This document shows positions 9,091-18,486 of a DNA stretch of 64,000 nucleotides, one piece after another. Made by a program: the position numbers and the translations under genes. The stretch covers positions 53,523 to 117,522 of the forward strand of contig CABJAE010000006.1 of assembly GCA_902363535.1 (NCBI GenBank). The letters run 5' to 3'. The notes beneath the pieces are model-generated. The model was given only the letters and a program-made list of their open reading frames with translations. It did not search any database and was not told the DNA's origin. Source of the stretch: Peptoniphilaceae bacterium. GTDB taxonomy: Bacteria; Bacillota; Clostridia; Tissierellales; Peptoniphilaceae. Every line of letters begins with the position of its first letter. Within the stretch, counting starts at the first letter, position 1.

Positions 9091-10011
9091 TTGTATCGGA
9101 AAATTCAGGGCTTGCGCGTGCTCAAGCTTCTTTTATATTCTGTATTGCTGGTCATGGGCGGGCTCTTTGTGCCTATTTTATTTGCCTTTATACCGGCCAT
9201 GTTTTTATCGGAGATGCGCTTTCAGGGCGTGCTTCCCATTTCCGGGGTCTTCGTCGGCGCCTGCGCCTTAATCGGCCTGTTGACGGATCCCCTGTTGGGT
9301 CTCACCATCTTAACGGTGATGGGCCCCTTGATTTTAATTTTAGATTACTGTATGCGCACGGATCGTTCCGTGGACACGACCATGGCTTTGGGAACCTTGC
9401 TTTTTCTCGTGAGCTTGGGATTTATCATGTACCGCACGGGAACCTATCAGGCCATCGAATCCGGCGAGCTCATGAAAAACTTCAGCGCCGTTCAGGGAGA
9501 GATTCTGCAAAGGGCCTCTCTTACGGAAACGGAACAGGCGCGCCTGGCCATGACCTTTAAGACGACCATGAATCGGGCCATGGATCTTTTGCCTGCGTTC
9601 TTCCTGCTTTCGGGCCTGGTCGTCGTGTATTTGTCCTATCGCATCAGCGGGCGCAACATGCGCATCGGCGGCGAAAAGGTGATCTGTCCGGGTCCCTTCT
9701 TTCTTATGCACCTGCCTCGGGTGCCGGTCTTGATTTCCGTGGGCCTTTTGGGGACGGCCTTGGCCATGAATTACTTCATGGCTTTGGGCATCGAGCCCTA
9801 TATTTTAAACGGGCTGGTGGTCGTGGTGAGCCTCTTGGCCTGCCAGGGCATGAGCATCGTAAACTTTTACCTGCTCCGCTTCGTGCCTTCGCCGTTTTTA
9901 CGTGGGCTCATCATGTTCTTTGTCTTGGTGGTGCCCGTGGGTCAAATGGGCCTTGCGGCTCTGGGGCTTATCGATCAATTCATCGACGTGCGGAGCATAG
10001 AGGGAGCGTAG
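9091..10011 (+). CDS. yybS: YybS-like polytopic membrane protein (DUF2232)
   Basis: 306 residues with about eight hydrophobic segments; no catalytic motif is visible. Hydrophobic profile and position match DUF2232 proteins, represented by B. subtilis YybS, whose gene precedes gdpP (yybT), rplI and the replicative helicase exactly as here. The function is not established. The TTG start at 9091 follows a GAGGTGAT ribosome binding site; a TGG-TAAAAT extended -10 at 9061-9069 may drive the operon. It ends 3 nt before gdpP, so co-expression with the c-di-AMP phosphodiesterase is near certain. Confidence 0.75.
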   Translation: MYRKIQGLRVLKLLLYSVLLVMGGLFVPILFAFIPAMFLSEMRFQGVLPISGVFVGACALIGLLTDPLLGLTILTVMGPLILILDYCMRTDRSVDTTMALGTLLFLVSLGFIMYRTGTYQAIESGELMKNFSAVQGEILQRASLTETEQARLAMTFKTTMNRAMDLLPAFFLLSGLVVVYLSYRISGRNMRIGGEKVICPGPFFLMHLPRVPVLISVGLLGTALAMNYFMALGIEPYILNGLVVVVSLLACQGMSIVNFYLLRFVPSPFLRGLIMFFVLVVPVGQMGLAALGLIDQFIDVRSIEGA

Positions 10012-10014
10012 GCC

Positions 10015-12012
10015 ATGAACGAGTCATTTACACTGAAAAACTTTTACTTCTATTTAATTGTCATCGCTTTTCTCACGGTGGCGGTCTTTCCCTATAATCC
10101 GGTTTTGGGAACCATCGGCGTCATCGCCTGGGTGCTTACGGCATCCTATGCTTACCGCAGCGTGAAAAAATACAATGGCATTGTTAACGACCAATTCAAC
10201 AATTTGCACAAGGATTTCGAAAAGATCACGGAGCGCACGATTTTCTCCATGCCCTTTCCTCTGGTGGTCACGGATCGGGAGGGAACCATCGTCTGGCACA
10301 ACAGCCTTTTCGGCGAGCTCTTCGACGCGGAGATTTTAAAGGGAAAATCCCTGCCCGCCTACATCGAGGATTTGGCCGACGAGGAGACAGGCTTAAAGGC
10401 CGTTGAAAACGGCACGGAAGTTGAGATCAAAGAGCAGCCTTACCGGGCCTACAACAGCGTGGTGGATTTTCAGAAAAACGGCAAGGAAGATGTGCTTTCC
10501 CTTTTCTATTTCGTGGACCACAGTCAGTACCGGCACATGGAACGCCTCTACGAAGACGAAGGCGGCGTGGTGCTCGTCGTGGAAGTGGACAATTTCGATG
10601 AAGTGGTGGACGGGGCGCCTACATCGAAAAAACCGCTGTTAATCGCGGAAATCGACCATCGCATTAACGAATACTTCCGCTCCCAAAACGCCTTGGTGCG
10701 CAAATTTCAAGAGGACATGTACCTGGTGGTCCTGCGGAAGGTGGACATTCTGCCCATTGTAGAGCAGAAGTTCGACATTCTGGACAAGATTCGGGAGATC
10801 GACGTGGAAAACACGGTGAGCGTCACCATTTCCGCCGGCGTCAGCCGCCCGGGGCTGTCCTTTATCGAAGCCTACAAAGAGGCGGACACCTGCCTGGACG
10901 TGGCCTTGGGCCGGGGCGGAGACCAAGTGGTCTTAAAAAATGACGAAACCTACACCTATTTCGGCGGCAAGTCCAAAGCCGTTGAAAAGCGAAACAAGGT
11001 GAAGGCCCGTGTCTTGGGCATCGCCCTCAGGCAACTCATCGACAAGTCCAATCGGGTCTTCGTCATGGGGCACAAGAACGCGGACATGGATGCCATCGGC
11101 GCCGCCGTGGGCGTCATGCGCGCCGTGCTCAATCAAAACAAAGAGGGCTACATCGTTTTGGACGATGTGAATCCTTCCATCGAGGTTTTGATCAAGGTCA
11201 TGAAGCGGGAAGAGCCGGAGCTCTTCAAGCGAATTGTTTCCGGGGAATATGCCGAGGAGGCCATTCGCCAAGGGGATTTGGTGATCCTCGTGGACAATCA
11301 CAAGCCTTCTTTTACGGAATACCCGCCTCTTTTGGAGCGCACCTCCAATGTGGTGGTCATCGACCATCACCGCAGAGGCAGCGAGTTTGTGGCGGATCCC
11401 GTGCTTTCCTACGTGGAGCCCTACGCCTCGTCCACCTGCGAGCTTATTACGGAAATGCTCACCTATATGTATGACGACACGGAGCTTACCAATTTCGAAG
11501 CCAACGCCCTGATGAGCGGCGTGGTAGTGGATACGAAAAACTTTACCTTTAAAACCGGCGTGCGCACCTTCGAGGCCGCATCGGTCCTGAAGCGGGCCGG
11601 CGCCGACATGAGTCAGGTACGCTACTTCTTCGAAGACGACTACGACACCATCGTCTCTAGGGCGGAAGTGGTGCACAATGCCAGGATCATCTTCGACAAC
11701 ATCGCCATTTCAAGATTGGAAGAGGACATGCCCAATTCCGTACTCGTTAGTGCCCAGGCGGCAGACGAGCTCTTGGGCATTCACGGCATCAAGGCTTCCT
11801 TCGTCTTGACCAAGAAGAAAGAAGTGATCCACATTTCCGCTCGAAGCTTCGGCGACATCAGCGTGCAGCTTATTTTGGAACAATTAGGCGGCGGCCACTT
11901 GAACATGGCCGGTGCCCAAGTAAAGAGCGACGACATGGACGCCGTGGAAAAACAATTAACCGACGCCATTGCCGATTATTTAGAAAAAGATAAAGGAGAG
12001 AAAGAACAATGA
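10015..12012 (+). CDS. gdpP: Cyclic-di-AMP phosphodiesterase GdpP
   Basis: 665 residues in the GdpP order: two N-terminal membrane segments (about 8-48), a PAS-like domain (about 70-150), a degenerate GGDEF domain without a GGDEF motif (about 170-310), a DHH domain and a DHHA1 domain. Visible catalytic pieces are GHKNADMDAIGAA, LVDNHKP, VIDHHRRG (the DHH motif) and GGGHLNMAGAQ at the end. It hydrolyses c-di-AMP to pApA, lowering a messenger that controls potassium transport, osmotic balance and wall homeostasis. Its TGA overlaps the rplI ATG by 3 nt, so the two are translationally coupled. Confidence 0.94.
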   Translation: MNESFTLKNFYFYLIVIAFLTVAVFPYNPVLGTIGVIAWVLTASYAYRSVKKYNGIVNDQFNNLHKDFEKITERTIFSMPFPLVVTDREGTIVWHNSLFGELFDAEILKGKSLPAYIEDLADEETGLKAVENGTEVEIKEQPYRAYNSVVDFQKNGKEDVLSLFYFVDHSQYRHMERLYEDEGGVVLVVEVDNFDEVVDGAPTSKKPLLIAEIDHRINEYFRSQNALVRKFQEDMYLVVLRKVDILPIVEQKFDILDKIREIDVENTVSVTISAGVSRPGLSFIEAYKEADTCLDVALGRGGDQVVLKNDETYTYFGGKSKAVEKRNKVKARVLGIALRQLIDKSNRVFVMGHKNADMDAIGAAVGVMRAVLNQNKEGYIVLDDVNPSIEVLIKVMKREEPELFKRIVSGEYAEEAIRQGDLVILVDNHKPSFTEYPPLLERTSNVVVIDHHRRGSEFVADPVLSYVEPYASSTCELITEMLTYMYDDTELTNFEANALMSGVVVDTKNFTFKTGVRTFEAASVLKRAGADMSQVRYFFEDDYDTIVSRAEVVHNARIIFDNIAISRLEEDMPNSVLVSAQAADELLGIHGIKASFVLTKKKEVIHISARSFGDISVQLILEQLGGGHLNMAGAQVKSDDMDAVEKQLTDAIADYLEKDKGEKEQ

Positions 12013-12455
12013 AAGTGATCTTATTAAAGAACGTGGACAAATTAGGAAAAGAAGGGGACTTGGTAGAAGCGAAGAGCGGTTACGCGAGAAATTTCCTCTT
12101 GCCGAACAAGGCCGCCATCGAAGCCACGCCTGAAAACATGAAAAACTGGAAGGAAATGAAGGCGAAAGAAGCCGCCGACGAAGCGGCCCGCGTGGAAGAA
12201 GCCGAAGCCCAAAAGAAAGAGCTCGAATCGAAAGTCGTGGACTTAAAGGCCAAGGGCGGCGCCAACGGCAAACTTTTCGGCGCCATTACAGCAAAAGACA
12301 TCGCCGATCGCATGAACGCGATTTTCGGTGTGAAGATCGATAAGAAAAAAATCGTCCTCTCGGAAAACATTAAGACCACGGGCAAACACAAAGTCACCGT
12401 CAAACTCCACGGCGACATTACCGCCGACGTGGATGTGGTCATCGACGCGGAATAA
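12009..12455 (+). CDS. rplI: 50S ribosomal protein L9 (bL9)
   Basis: 148 residues. The opening MKVILLKNVDKLGKEGDLV and SGYARNFLLPNKAA are diagnostic of L9. A long Lys/Glu/Ala helix (about 42-78) joins the N-terminal rRNA-binding domain to the C-terminal domain. It overlaps gdpP upstream and dnaB downstream by a few bases, in the conserved gdpP-rplI-dnaB arrangement. Confidence 0.96.
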   Translation: MKVILLKNVDKLGKEGDLVEAKSGYARNFLLPNKAAIEATPENMKNWKEMKAKEAADEAARVEEAEAQKKELESKVVDLKAKGGANGKLFGAITAKDIADRMNAIFGVKIDKKKIVLSENIKTTGKHKVTVKLHGDITADVDVVIDAE

Positions 12456-13783
12456 TGGCCGAGAGGGTAGAGGGGCGGATGCCGCCCTACGACGAACAGG
12501 CCGAGGCGTCGGTTTTAGGCGCCATGCTTTTGGACAAAAGCGCCATTACCACGGCAGTGGAAATCATTCACGCCGAGGACTTTTACTACGATAGCCACAA
12601 GGCCATCTTCGAAGGGATTTTGCGCCTCTACAACAAAAATGAGCCCGCCGACATGATCACCCTGTCCGATTTTCTGAAAAAAAACGGACAGCTGGAGGCC
12701 GTCGGCGGCTATACTTATTTAGGCAGGCTCACCTCAGGCGCCGGCGCCGTGAGCAATACGGAAGCCTACGCCAACATCATTAAAGAAAAATCCACTCTGC
12801 GGGCCTTGATTCGCGCGGGGAGCGAAATCGTAGAGGACAGCTACCGGGACGACGACGAGGTCGGGGCCATTATCGAAAAGGCGGAGAAATCCATTTTCGA
12901 CATTACCCAGGATAATCAGCGCGGCGGCCTCATGAACATGGAAAATGTCATGGTCACCACCTTCGAAGTGATGCAGAAGCGTTCGGAAAACAAAGGCGGC
13001 CTCACGGGACTGACCACGGGCTTTATCGACTTGGACCGAAAGACCTCCGGCATGCAGAAGGCGGACTTGGTCCTTCTCGCCGCCCGTCCCTCCATGGGAA
13101 AGACCGCCCTTATGGTCAACATCGCCACCAACGCCGCCTTAAAGGCCAACGCCACCGTGGCCATGTTCTCCTTGGAAATGAGCCGCAATCAATTGTCCCA
13201 GCGGATCTTATCGTCGCTGAGCCACGTGGATCTCATGAAAATTATTTCCGGGGACTTAACCACGGAGGAATGGTCCAAGGTCATCGAGACCATGACCTAT
13301 ATGAACGAAATGGCCATCTACATCGACGACACGGCGGGGATTACGCCCCTCGAGGTCAAGGCCAAATGCCGCCGACTGAAGGCGGAAAAAGGATTGGATC
13401 TCGTGGTCATCGACTATTTGCAGCTTATGGAAGTGGGCGGTCGCGCCGAAAGCAGACAACAGGAAATCTCCGCCATCTCCCGTCAACTCAAGGGGATCGC
13501 AAAGGAACTGGATGTGCCGGTTATCGCCCTGTCGCAACTTTCCCGTGCGCCGGAAATGCGCGCCGATCACCGGCCCATCTTATCGGACCTTCGGGAATCC
13601 GGGGCCATTGAGCAGGATGCGGACATCGTCATGTTCCTGTATCGGGACGAATACTACAATCCCGACACGGAAAAACAGGGCTTGGGCGAGCTGATTATCG
13701 CCAAGCACCGAAACGGCCCCACGGGCACGGTGGAACTCTTGTTTAAAGGCGAATACACGAAATTTGTGAACCTGCAAGCATAA
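12455..13783 (+). CDS. dnaB: Replicative DNA helicase (DnaB; DnaC in B. subtilis)
   Basis: 442 residues. The N-terminal helical domain that contacts primase starts with PPYDEQAEASVLGAMLLD. The C-terminal RecA-like domain has Walker A (ARPSMGKTALM), Walker B (LVVIDYLQLM) and RESGAIEQDADIV. It is the hexameric 5'-3' helicase of the replication fork. The ATG shares a base with the rplI stop. No intein is present and the length is normal. Confidence 0.96.
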   Translation: MAERVEGRMPPYDEQAEASVLGAMLLDKSAITTAVEIIHAEDFYYDSHKAIFEGILRLYNKNEPADMITLSDFLKKNGQLEAVGGYTYLGRLTSGAGAVSNTEAYANIIKEKSTLRALIRAGSEIVEDSYRDDDEVGAIIEKAEKSIFDITQDNQRGGLMNMENVMVTTFEVMQKRSENKGGLTGLTTGFIDLDRKTSGMQKADLVLLAARPSMGKTALMVNIATNAALKANATVAMFSLEMSRNQLSQRILSSLSHVDLMKIISGDLTTEEWSKVIETMTYMNEMAIYIDDTAGITPLEVKAKCRRLKAEKGLDLVVIDYLQLMEVGGRAESRQQEISAISRQLKGIAKELDVPVIALSQLSRAPEMRADHRPILSDLRESGAIEQDADIVMFLYRDEYYNPDTEKQGLGELIIAKHRNGPTGTVELLFKGEYTKFVNLQA

Positions 13784-13794
13784 TCGGAGGAACT

Positions 13795-14613
13795 ATGGAT
13801 ATAATAAAAGTTATTTTACTGGGGATCGTGGAAGGAGTGACGGAATTTCTTCCCATCTCCAGCACGGGCCACTTGATTCTGGCCCACGAATTTATCGGCC
13901 TTCAGCCGCAGAGCTTTCAAAACGCCTTCGACGTCTGCATTCAGCTGGGCGCCATTTTGGCCGTGGTGGTTCTGTACTTTTCAAAGCTCTGGCCCTTTCA
14001 GCGGGAAGAGGGAAAAGTCGTGGCGGAAAAAGACACCCTCGTGCTGTGGCTCAAGGTCATCGTCGGGGTGATCCCTTCGGCGGTTTTAGGCTTTTTGTTC
14101 GACGACTTTATCGACGAGCATCTCTTTAAGCCTCAAGTGGTGGCCGCCACCTTGCTGATCTACGGGATCCTCATTCTCGTCATCGAAAATCGAAACGAAG
14201 AGAAGCATGTGAAGGCGAAAGTGGGAAGAGTGGAAAATATTCCCTACGCCATGGCCTTTGCCATCGGCCTCTTTCAATGCTTGGCCATGGTGCCCGGCAC
14301 GAGCCGAAGCGCCGCCACCATCTTAGGGGCCCTGCTTCTCGGCGCGAGCCGCGGAGCAGCGGCGGAATTTTCATTCTTCCTCGCCATTCCCACCATGTTC
14401 GGTGCCACCTTATTAAAAATCGTGAAAAACGGCCTGGCCTTCAGCGCCTACCAATGGTTTTTAATCGCCCTGGGCGCCGTGGTGAGCTTCGTCGTGGCCG
14501 TGGTGGTCATTCAAAAATTCATGGACTACATCAGAAAGCGGGATTTCAGAATCTTCGGTACCTACCGAATCCTTCTGGGCCTCATCGTCTTTCTGTACTT
14601 CACATTTTCGTAA
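13795..14613 (+). CDS. uppP: Undecaprenyl-diphosphatase UppP/BacA
   Basis: 272 residues, all hydrophobic segments, with both conserved active-site loops: EGVTEFLPISSTGHL (about 16-30) and PGTSRSAAT (about 166-174). It dephosphorylates undecaprenyl pyrophosphate to recycle the lipid carrier for peptidoglycan and other wall polymers, and high levels confer bacitracin tolerance. It lies 11 nt after dnaB with its own GGAGGA ribosome binding site and closes the operon before a terminator. Confidence 0.95.
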   Translation: MDIIKVILLGIVEGVTEFLPISSTGHLILAHEFIGLQPQSFQNAFDVCIQLGAILAVVVLYFSKLWPFQREEGKVVAEKDTLVLWLKVIVGVIPSAVLGFLFDDFIDEHLFKPQVVAATLLIYGILILVIENRNEEKHVKAKVGRVENIPYAMAFAIGLFQCLAMVPGTSRSAATILGALLLGASRGAAAEFSFFLAIPTMFGATLLKIVKNGLAFSAYQWFLIALGAVVSFVVAVVVIQKFMDYIRKRDFRIFGTYRILLGLIVFLYFTFS

Positions 14614-14615
14614 AA

Positions 14616-14641
14616 GCGCGCGGAGATCCGCGTGTTTTTTA
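14616..14641 (+). terminator. Terminator of the yybS-uppP operon
   Basis: A 7-bp stem (14617-14623 with 14628-14634) followed by six T. Confidence 0.8.
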
Positions 14642-14703
14642 TTTGATAAGAATAGGTTCTTTACTTCCATAACTGAAATAGCAAACAAGCGAATGACACG
14701 CCC

Positions 14704-14732
14704 TTGAAAAAATAGAATATACTATATACTAA
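14704..14732 (+). promoter_or_regulatory. Probable promoter of the first stalk-domain gene
   Basis: TTGAAA (14704-14709) with either TATACT (14725-14730, spacer 15) or TACTAA (14727-14732, spacer 17) as the -10. It is the best match in the 203-nt intergenic region. Confidence 0.4.
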
Positions 14733-14816
14733 AATTCAGATAGTAAAGGGCCAGCGTTAAGGGCGACGTCGGATCATTGTTGTAATGCAGCTTTGAATAA
14801 AAGAGGAGGAGATTTT

Positions 14817-15599
14817 ATGGCAAAGAAAAGAAAAATCACTTTAGTTATGATCTTATGTTTGATGCTCGCGCCTTTTTCATCTTATGCGCAGGGACCGAAG
14901 GAAATTACCGTGTACATTAACGGGCTTAATCAAAATGCGAGTCAGTACGGTGTTGAAGAAACGGCTCCGGTTCGGAAGGGGCGAACCTTTTTACCTCTCG
15001 AGCTGTTGGAGCAATCTCTTTCCTATTCCGTAAGTGTGGATTCGGACAAGCAATCTGTCCTAATCAAAAAAGATGGGATTCAGGTAGCCATGACACTTGG
15101 CGACAAGAACTATCGAGTGCAAAAAGAAACAAAAACCATGGATGTCGCACCTTTCTCTGAAAAGAACCGGATCTATGTCCCTGCGCGTTTTGTGCAAGAG
15201 GCTTTCGGGGCAAAAGTTGAATGGGACGGCAAGAACCGCGTCGTCATCATTGCCGGAAATAGGGGAGAAGAGGAGTCGGAAGACTCCTATACCGAACTGA
15301 GCAAAGTGGGTTTAAAAGCGATCGTACCAGAAGAATTTGACATGGTGGATCTCCACGGACAGTACATTGTTTCTTGGAAGGAATTTATGGGCCAGTATTC
15401 AGAGACACCGGCGACGTTGTTTACGATAAAAAAGACTTCAGAGCCATCGGAGAATATCGAAGACCGACTATTGGATTATCGAAATGGAAACTATGTATTT
15501 GCCGAGTTTGCAAAAGACAGACAATATAGCCGGGCCATCGATGAAGCCATCGAAGGAATGCTCGCAAGTATAAGGTCCATAGAAAGAAAAGATGATTAA
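14817..15599 (+). CDS. Secreted protein with copper-amine-oxidase N-like (stalk) domain
   Basis: 260 residues from the ATG at 14817, chosen because AGAGGAGGAG sits 6 nt upstream; an in-frame TTG 24 nt earlier lacks a good site. A signal peptide covers about 1-24 (cleavage after SSYA). Residues about 28-140 form the PF07833-type domain: VYING, RKGRTFLPLELLEQ, then NRIYVPARFVQEAFGAKVEWD. In Gram-positives this domain is a wall-associated stalk module, not an oxidase; no oxidase active site is present. The last 100 residues match nothing I recognise. It has the same architecture class as the genes at 20820 and 22325. Confidence 0.75.
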   Translation: MAKKRKITLVMILCLMLAPFSSYAQGPKEITVYINGLNQNASQYGVEETAPVRKGRTFLPLELLEQSLSYSVSVDSDKQSVLIKKDGIQVAMTLGDKNYRVQKETKTMDVAPFSEKNRIYVPARFVQEAFGAKVEWDGKNRVVIIAGNRGEEESEDSYTELSKVGLKAIVPEEFDMVDLHGQYIVSWKEFMGQYSETPATLFTIKKTSEPSENIEDRLLDYRNGNYVFAEFAKDRQYSRAIDEAIEGMLASIRSIERKDD

Positions 15600-15604
15600 A
15601 TTTA

Positions 15605-15637
15605 GGAGTCCGGCAGATGCCGGGCTTCTTTCGTTTT
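15605..15637 (+). terminator. Terminator after the stalk-domain gene
   Basis: A stem of about 9 bp (15607-15614 with 15619-15626, loop AGAT) followed by CTTTCGTTTT. Confidence 0.7.
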
Positions 15638-15778
15638 AAAATGATAAGTGAAAAAAGAGGGATGAAGTCGATAGCGGACACAGCAGTATAGAAAAGGGAG
15701 GAAAGCAGATTCTGCGGCGAAAGGGCTTTTGTGCCGCCGTTTTAGCGGTAATTTCCATTGAGAATCTTTCTTATTCCC
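15638..15778. other. Intergenic stretch before the feo promoter
   Basis: No gene is visible. A possible hairpin (GCGGC around 15713 with GCCGC around 15732) and a GCCG-CGGT repeat exist, but nothing recognisable as a riboswitch. Confidence 0.3.
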
Positions 15779-15807
15779 TTGAAAAGGAATGGAACCGGTG
15801 TTATAAT
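15779..15807 (+). promoter_or_regulatory. Promoter of the feoAAB cassette
   Basis: TTGAAA (15779-15784), 17-nt spacer, perfect TATAAT (15802-15807). Downstream, before the first feoA, lie two direct copies of TTCATTG (15807-15813, 15826-15832) and a small hairpin followed by Ts (15834-15850). A loose dyad (GATAAC/GTTATT, 15867-15879) may be an iron-repressor site. The operator assignments are guesses. Confidence 0.75.
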
Positions 15808-15893
15808 TCATTGATGAGATAAATTTTCATTGGAAGGCAAGTGCCTTTTTCTTTTGGTTCTTGACTGATAACCGTTATTATAAGGAGATGCAT

Positions 15894-16118
15894 ATGAATT
15901 TAATCGTTGCGCCGAAAAACGTGGATCTGAAGGTGCTAAGGGTGCGGGATCAAAAATTGGACAAGAGCCAAATTACCCATTTGCAGAACATGGGCTTTGT
16001 GGAAGGCGCCAATTGCCGCGTCGTGTCGGACGTGCAGGGCTCGGTGATCGTCGTCATCAAGGGCGTGCGCGTCGGCTTGGGCAAAGATTTGGCTGAATGT
16101 ATTCGAGTGACAATGTGA
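15894..16118 (+). CDS. feoA: FeoA-family protein (first copy)
   Basis: 74 residues, SH3-like FeoA fold: the ITHLQNMGFVEGANCRVVSD turn and GSVIVVIKGVRVGLGKDLAECI are typical. FeoA proteins are small cytosolic partners of the FeoB iron transporter. The ATG at 15894 has AAGGAG 6 nt upstream; an ATG at 15888 abuts the ribosome binding site and is unlikely. It is the first of two tandem FeoA genes; the two differ in sequence, so they are probably not a recent duplication. Confidence 0.85.
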   Translation: MNLIVAPKNVDLKVLRVRDQKLDKSQITHLQNMGFVEGANCRVVSDVQGSVIVVIKGVRVGLGKDLAECIRVTM

Positions 16119-16126
16119 GGTGTAGG

Positions 16127-16375
16127 ATGAATTTAAATGAAGCGTCGGTAGACAAGTACTACGTAGTGAAGAAAATCAACGGGCAGGGCCCCTTGAAGCG
16201 CCGCATTATGGACATGGGCATTACGAAAAACACCGTGTTGTTCGTAAGAAAATTTGCTCCCTTGGGGGACCCCATTCAATTAACCGTGCGCGGTTATGAA
16301 TTGAGCCTTAGAAAGGCCGATGCGGAGCTTGTTGAAGTGGAAGAAACTCAAGGACCGAAGGGGGAAGAGGCGTGA
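16127..16375 (+). CDS. feoA: FeoA-family protein (second copy)
   Basis: 82 residues with LKRRIMDMGITKNT and RKFAPLGDPIQLTVRGYELSLRKADAELV, the classic FeoA pattern. The C-terminus is acidic and unstructured. The start is 8 nt after the first feoA stop. Its TGA overlaps the GTG start of feoB by 3 nt, which ties its expression to FeoB. Confidence 0.92.
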   Translation: MNLNEASVDKYYVVKKINGQGPLKRRIMDMGITKNTVLFVRKFAPLGDPIQLTVRGYELSLRKADAELVEVEETQGPKGEEA

Positions 16376-18477
16376 GAATTGCATTAGCGGGCAACCCGAA
16401 CAGCGGGAAGACGACCCTATTTAATGCCTTGACCGGCTCCCACCAATTTGTCGGGAACTGGCCGGGCGTTACCGTCGAAAAAAAAGAAGGGCAGTACAAA
16501 AAGGATACAAGCATTACCATTACTGACCTTCCCGGTATTTACAGCCTGAGCCCCTACACACTGGAGGAAGTGGTCAGCCGGAAGTATTTATTAAACGAAA
16601 AACCGGAAGTTATCATTAATATTATCGACGGGGTGAATTTAGAGCGAAATCTCTACTTAACCACCCAATTGTTGGATTTAGGCATCCCCGTGGTCGTCGC
16701 CGTGAACCGCATGGACGTAGTTCGCAACAAGGGCGACGTCATCGACCGCTCCGGCCTGGAAAAGGCATTGGGTGCGCCGGTAGTGGAAATTTCCGCATTG
16801 AAGAAAGAAAATCTCGACGGGCTCATGGAAATGGCGAAAAAAGTCCACGGCACCGCCGCGGAGAACCACGTCTATTACGACGAGCACTTGGAAGATGCGG
16901 CGAAGTCTATTTACGACATCGCCCCCTCCGTGGGCGCATTGGACGCCAAGCGCTTCTATGCCTTGAAGCTTATCGAAGGGGACCAAAAGCTCGAATTGAA
17001 TCTGAGCGCCGATCAAGAAAAACAGATCGCCGCAGTGATTTCCGAGCTGGAAGAGTATTACGAAGACGACGGCGAAGGCATTATGACGGAAATGCGCTAC
17101 AATGCCATTGCAGGCATCGTCGAAGGCAATTACAAGCAAGGCAAGCGGGGCATGAGCACCAGCGACAAAATCGACGCTGTGGTCACCAACCGCATCCTGG
17201 CACTGCCCATCTTCGTCATCATTATGACCGGCGTCTACTACATCAGTGCCAGACTTGTCGGCGGCCCCGTTACCGACTGGGTCAACGACACCCTGCTGGG
17301 CACCTATGTCGCCGACGCCATCAGCAATGTCGTCTCGTCAATGGATACGGCACCGTGGCTTGAATCCCTCGTTATGGACGGGATCGTCGCCGGGGTCAGC
17401 GCCGTCTTGGGCTTTTTGCCTTTGATCGCCACCCTGTACTTCTTCCTCGCCATTATGGAAGATGTGGGCTACATGTCCCGTATCGCCTTTATCTTAGACA
17501 GAATCTTTAGAAAATTCGGTCTCTCGGGCAAGAGCTTCATTCCGATTCTTATCGGTACCGGCTGCTCCGTTCCCGGCGTCATGGCCACACGTACCATCGA
17601 AAACGAAAACGACCGCCGCATGACCGTCGTCGTGGCAAGCTTTATGCCTTGCGGGGCAAAAGTGAACCTTATCGGCCTCTTCGTCGCCTCTTTCGGCTTC
17701 TGGTACTTCTTGCCCATCGCCTACTTCTCCGGCATCATCGCCGTTATTATTGCGGGCTTAATGCTCAAGAAGACTTCGATCTTCCAAGGCGATCCGGCAC
17801 CCTTCGTTATGGAACTTCCGGAATACCACATTCCCTCGGCAGAAAATGTCTTTAAGAGCGTATGGAGCCGCTGCAAAGCCTTCGTGAAAAAGGCCGGGAC
17901 CATCATTCTCGTCGCAAGTATCATCATTTGGTTCTTGCAAAACATTTCCGTCCACGGCGAATTCGTAGAATTTGCGGAAAACCAAGACAGCATTCTCGCT
18001 GCACTGGGCAAAATCATTGCCCCCATCTTCATTCCTTTGGGCTTCGGCACATGGCAAGCCACCGTGGCCAGCATCACCGGCCTCGTAGCCAAAGAAGCCG
18101 TGGTCTCTACCTACGGCATCATCAACGGTGTCGCCGAAGGTGCCAGCTTAAACGCCTACGTCGCCACCCAATTTACCTTCCTCGGCGCATTGGCATTTAT
18201 GCTCTTTAACCAATTAAACGTTCCTTGCTTCGCCGCCACCGGCGCCATTCGCGAGGAAATGCAATCGAAATTCTGGACCCTGTTCGCCCTGACTTTTCAA
18301 ACGGGCTTCGCTTATGCCATCGCCCTCATCGTCTTCCAAATCGGATCACTGTTGACCGGCGGATCCTTCACTGTATGGACCGGCGTGGCCTTCGTCCTCT
18401 TGGCAGGAATTATTTGGGCCATTGTGAGAAAACCCCGAGTCAAGGACGTACCCATCGGTCGCGAACAATTAAATTAA
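16372..18477 (+). CDS. feoB: Ferrous iron transport protein B
   Basis: 701 residues. An N-terminal GTPase has G1 GNPNSGKTT (about 6-14), WPGVTVE, G3 DLPGIYSL and G4 NRMD (about 111). A helical regulatory domain follows, then a polytopic membrane part with the gate motifs IGTGCSVPG and PCGAKVNL and a second core repeat. It imports Fe2+ across the inner membrane and is the main iron route of anaerobes. GTG start overlapping feoA. The length is normal for FeoB. Confidence 0.96.
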   Translation: MRIALAGNPNSGKTTLFNALTGSHQFVGNWPGVTVEKKEGQYKKDTSITITDLPGIYSLSPYTLEEVVSRKYLLNEKPEVIINIIDGVNLERNLYLTTQLLDLGIPVVVAVNRMDVVRNKGDVIDRSGLEKALGAPVVEISALKKENLDGLMEMAKKVHGTAAENHVYYDEHLEDAAKSIYDIAPSVGALDAKRFYALKLIEGDQKLELNLSADQEKQIAAVISELEEYYEDDGEGIMTEMRYNAIAGIVEGNYKQGKRGMSTSDKIDAVVTNRILALPIFVIIMTGVYYISARLVGGPVTDWVNDTLLGTYVADAISNVVSSMDTAPWLESLVMDGIVAGVSAVLGFLPLIATLYFFLAIMEDVGYMSRIAFILDRIFRKFGLSGKSFIPILIGTGCSVPGVMATRTIENENDRRMTVVVASFMPCGAKVNLIGLFVASFGFWYFLPIAYFSGIIAVIIAGLMLKKTSIFQGDPAPFVMELPEYHIPSAENVFKSVWSRCKAFVKKAGTIILVASIIIWFLQNISVHGEFVEFAENQDSILAALGKIIAPIFIPLGFGTWQATVASITGLVAKEAVVSTYGIINGVAEGASLNAYVATQFTFLGALAFMLFNQLNVPCFAATGAIREEMQSKFWTLFALTFQTGFAYAIALIVFQIGSLLTGGSFTVWTGVAFVLLAGIIWAIVRKPRVKDVPIGREQLN

Positions 18478-18486
18478 GGAGATACT

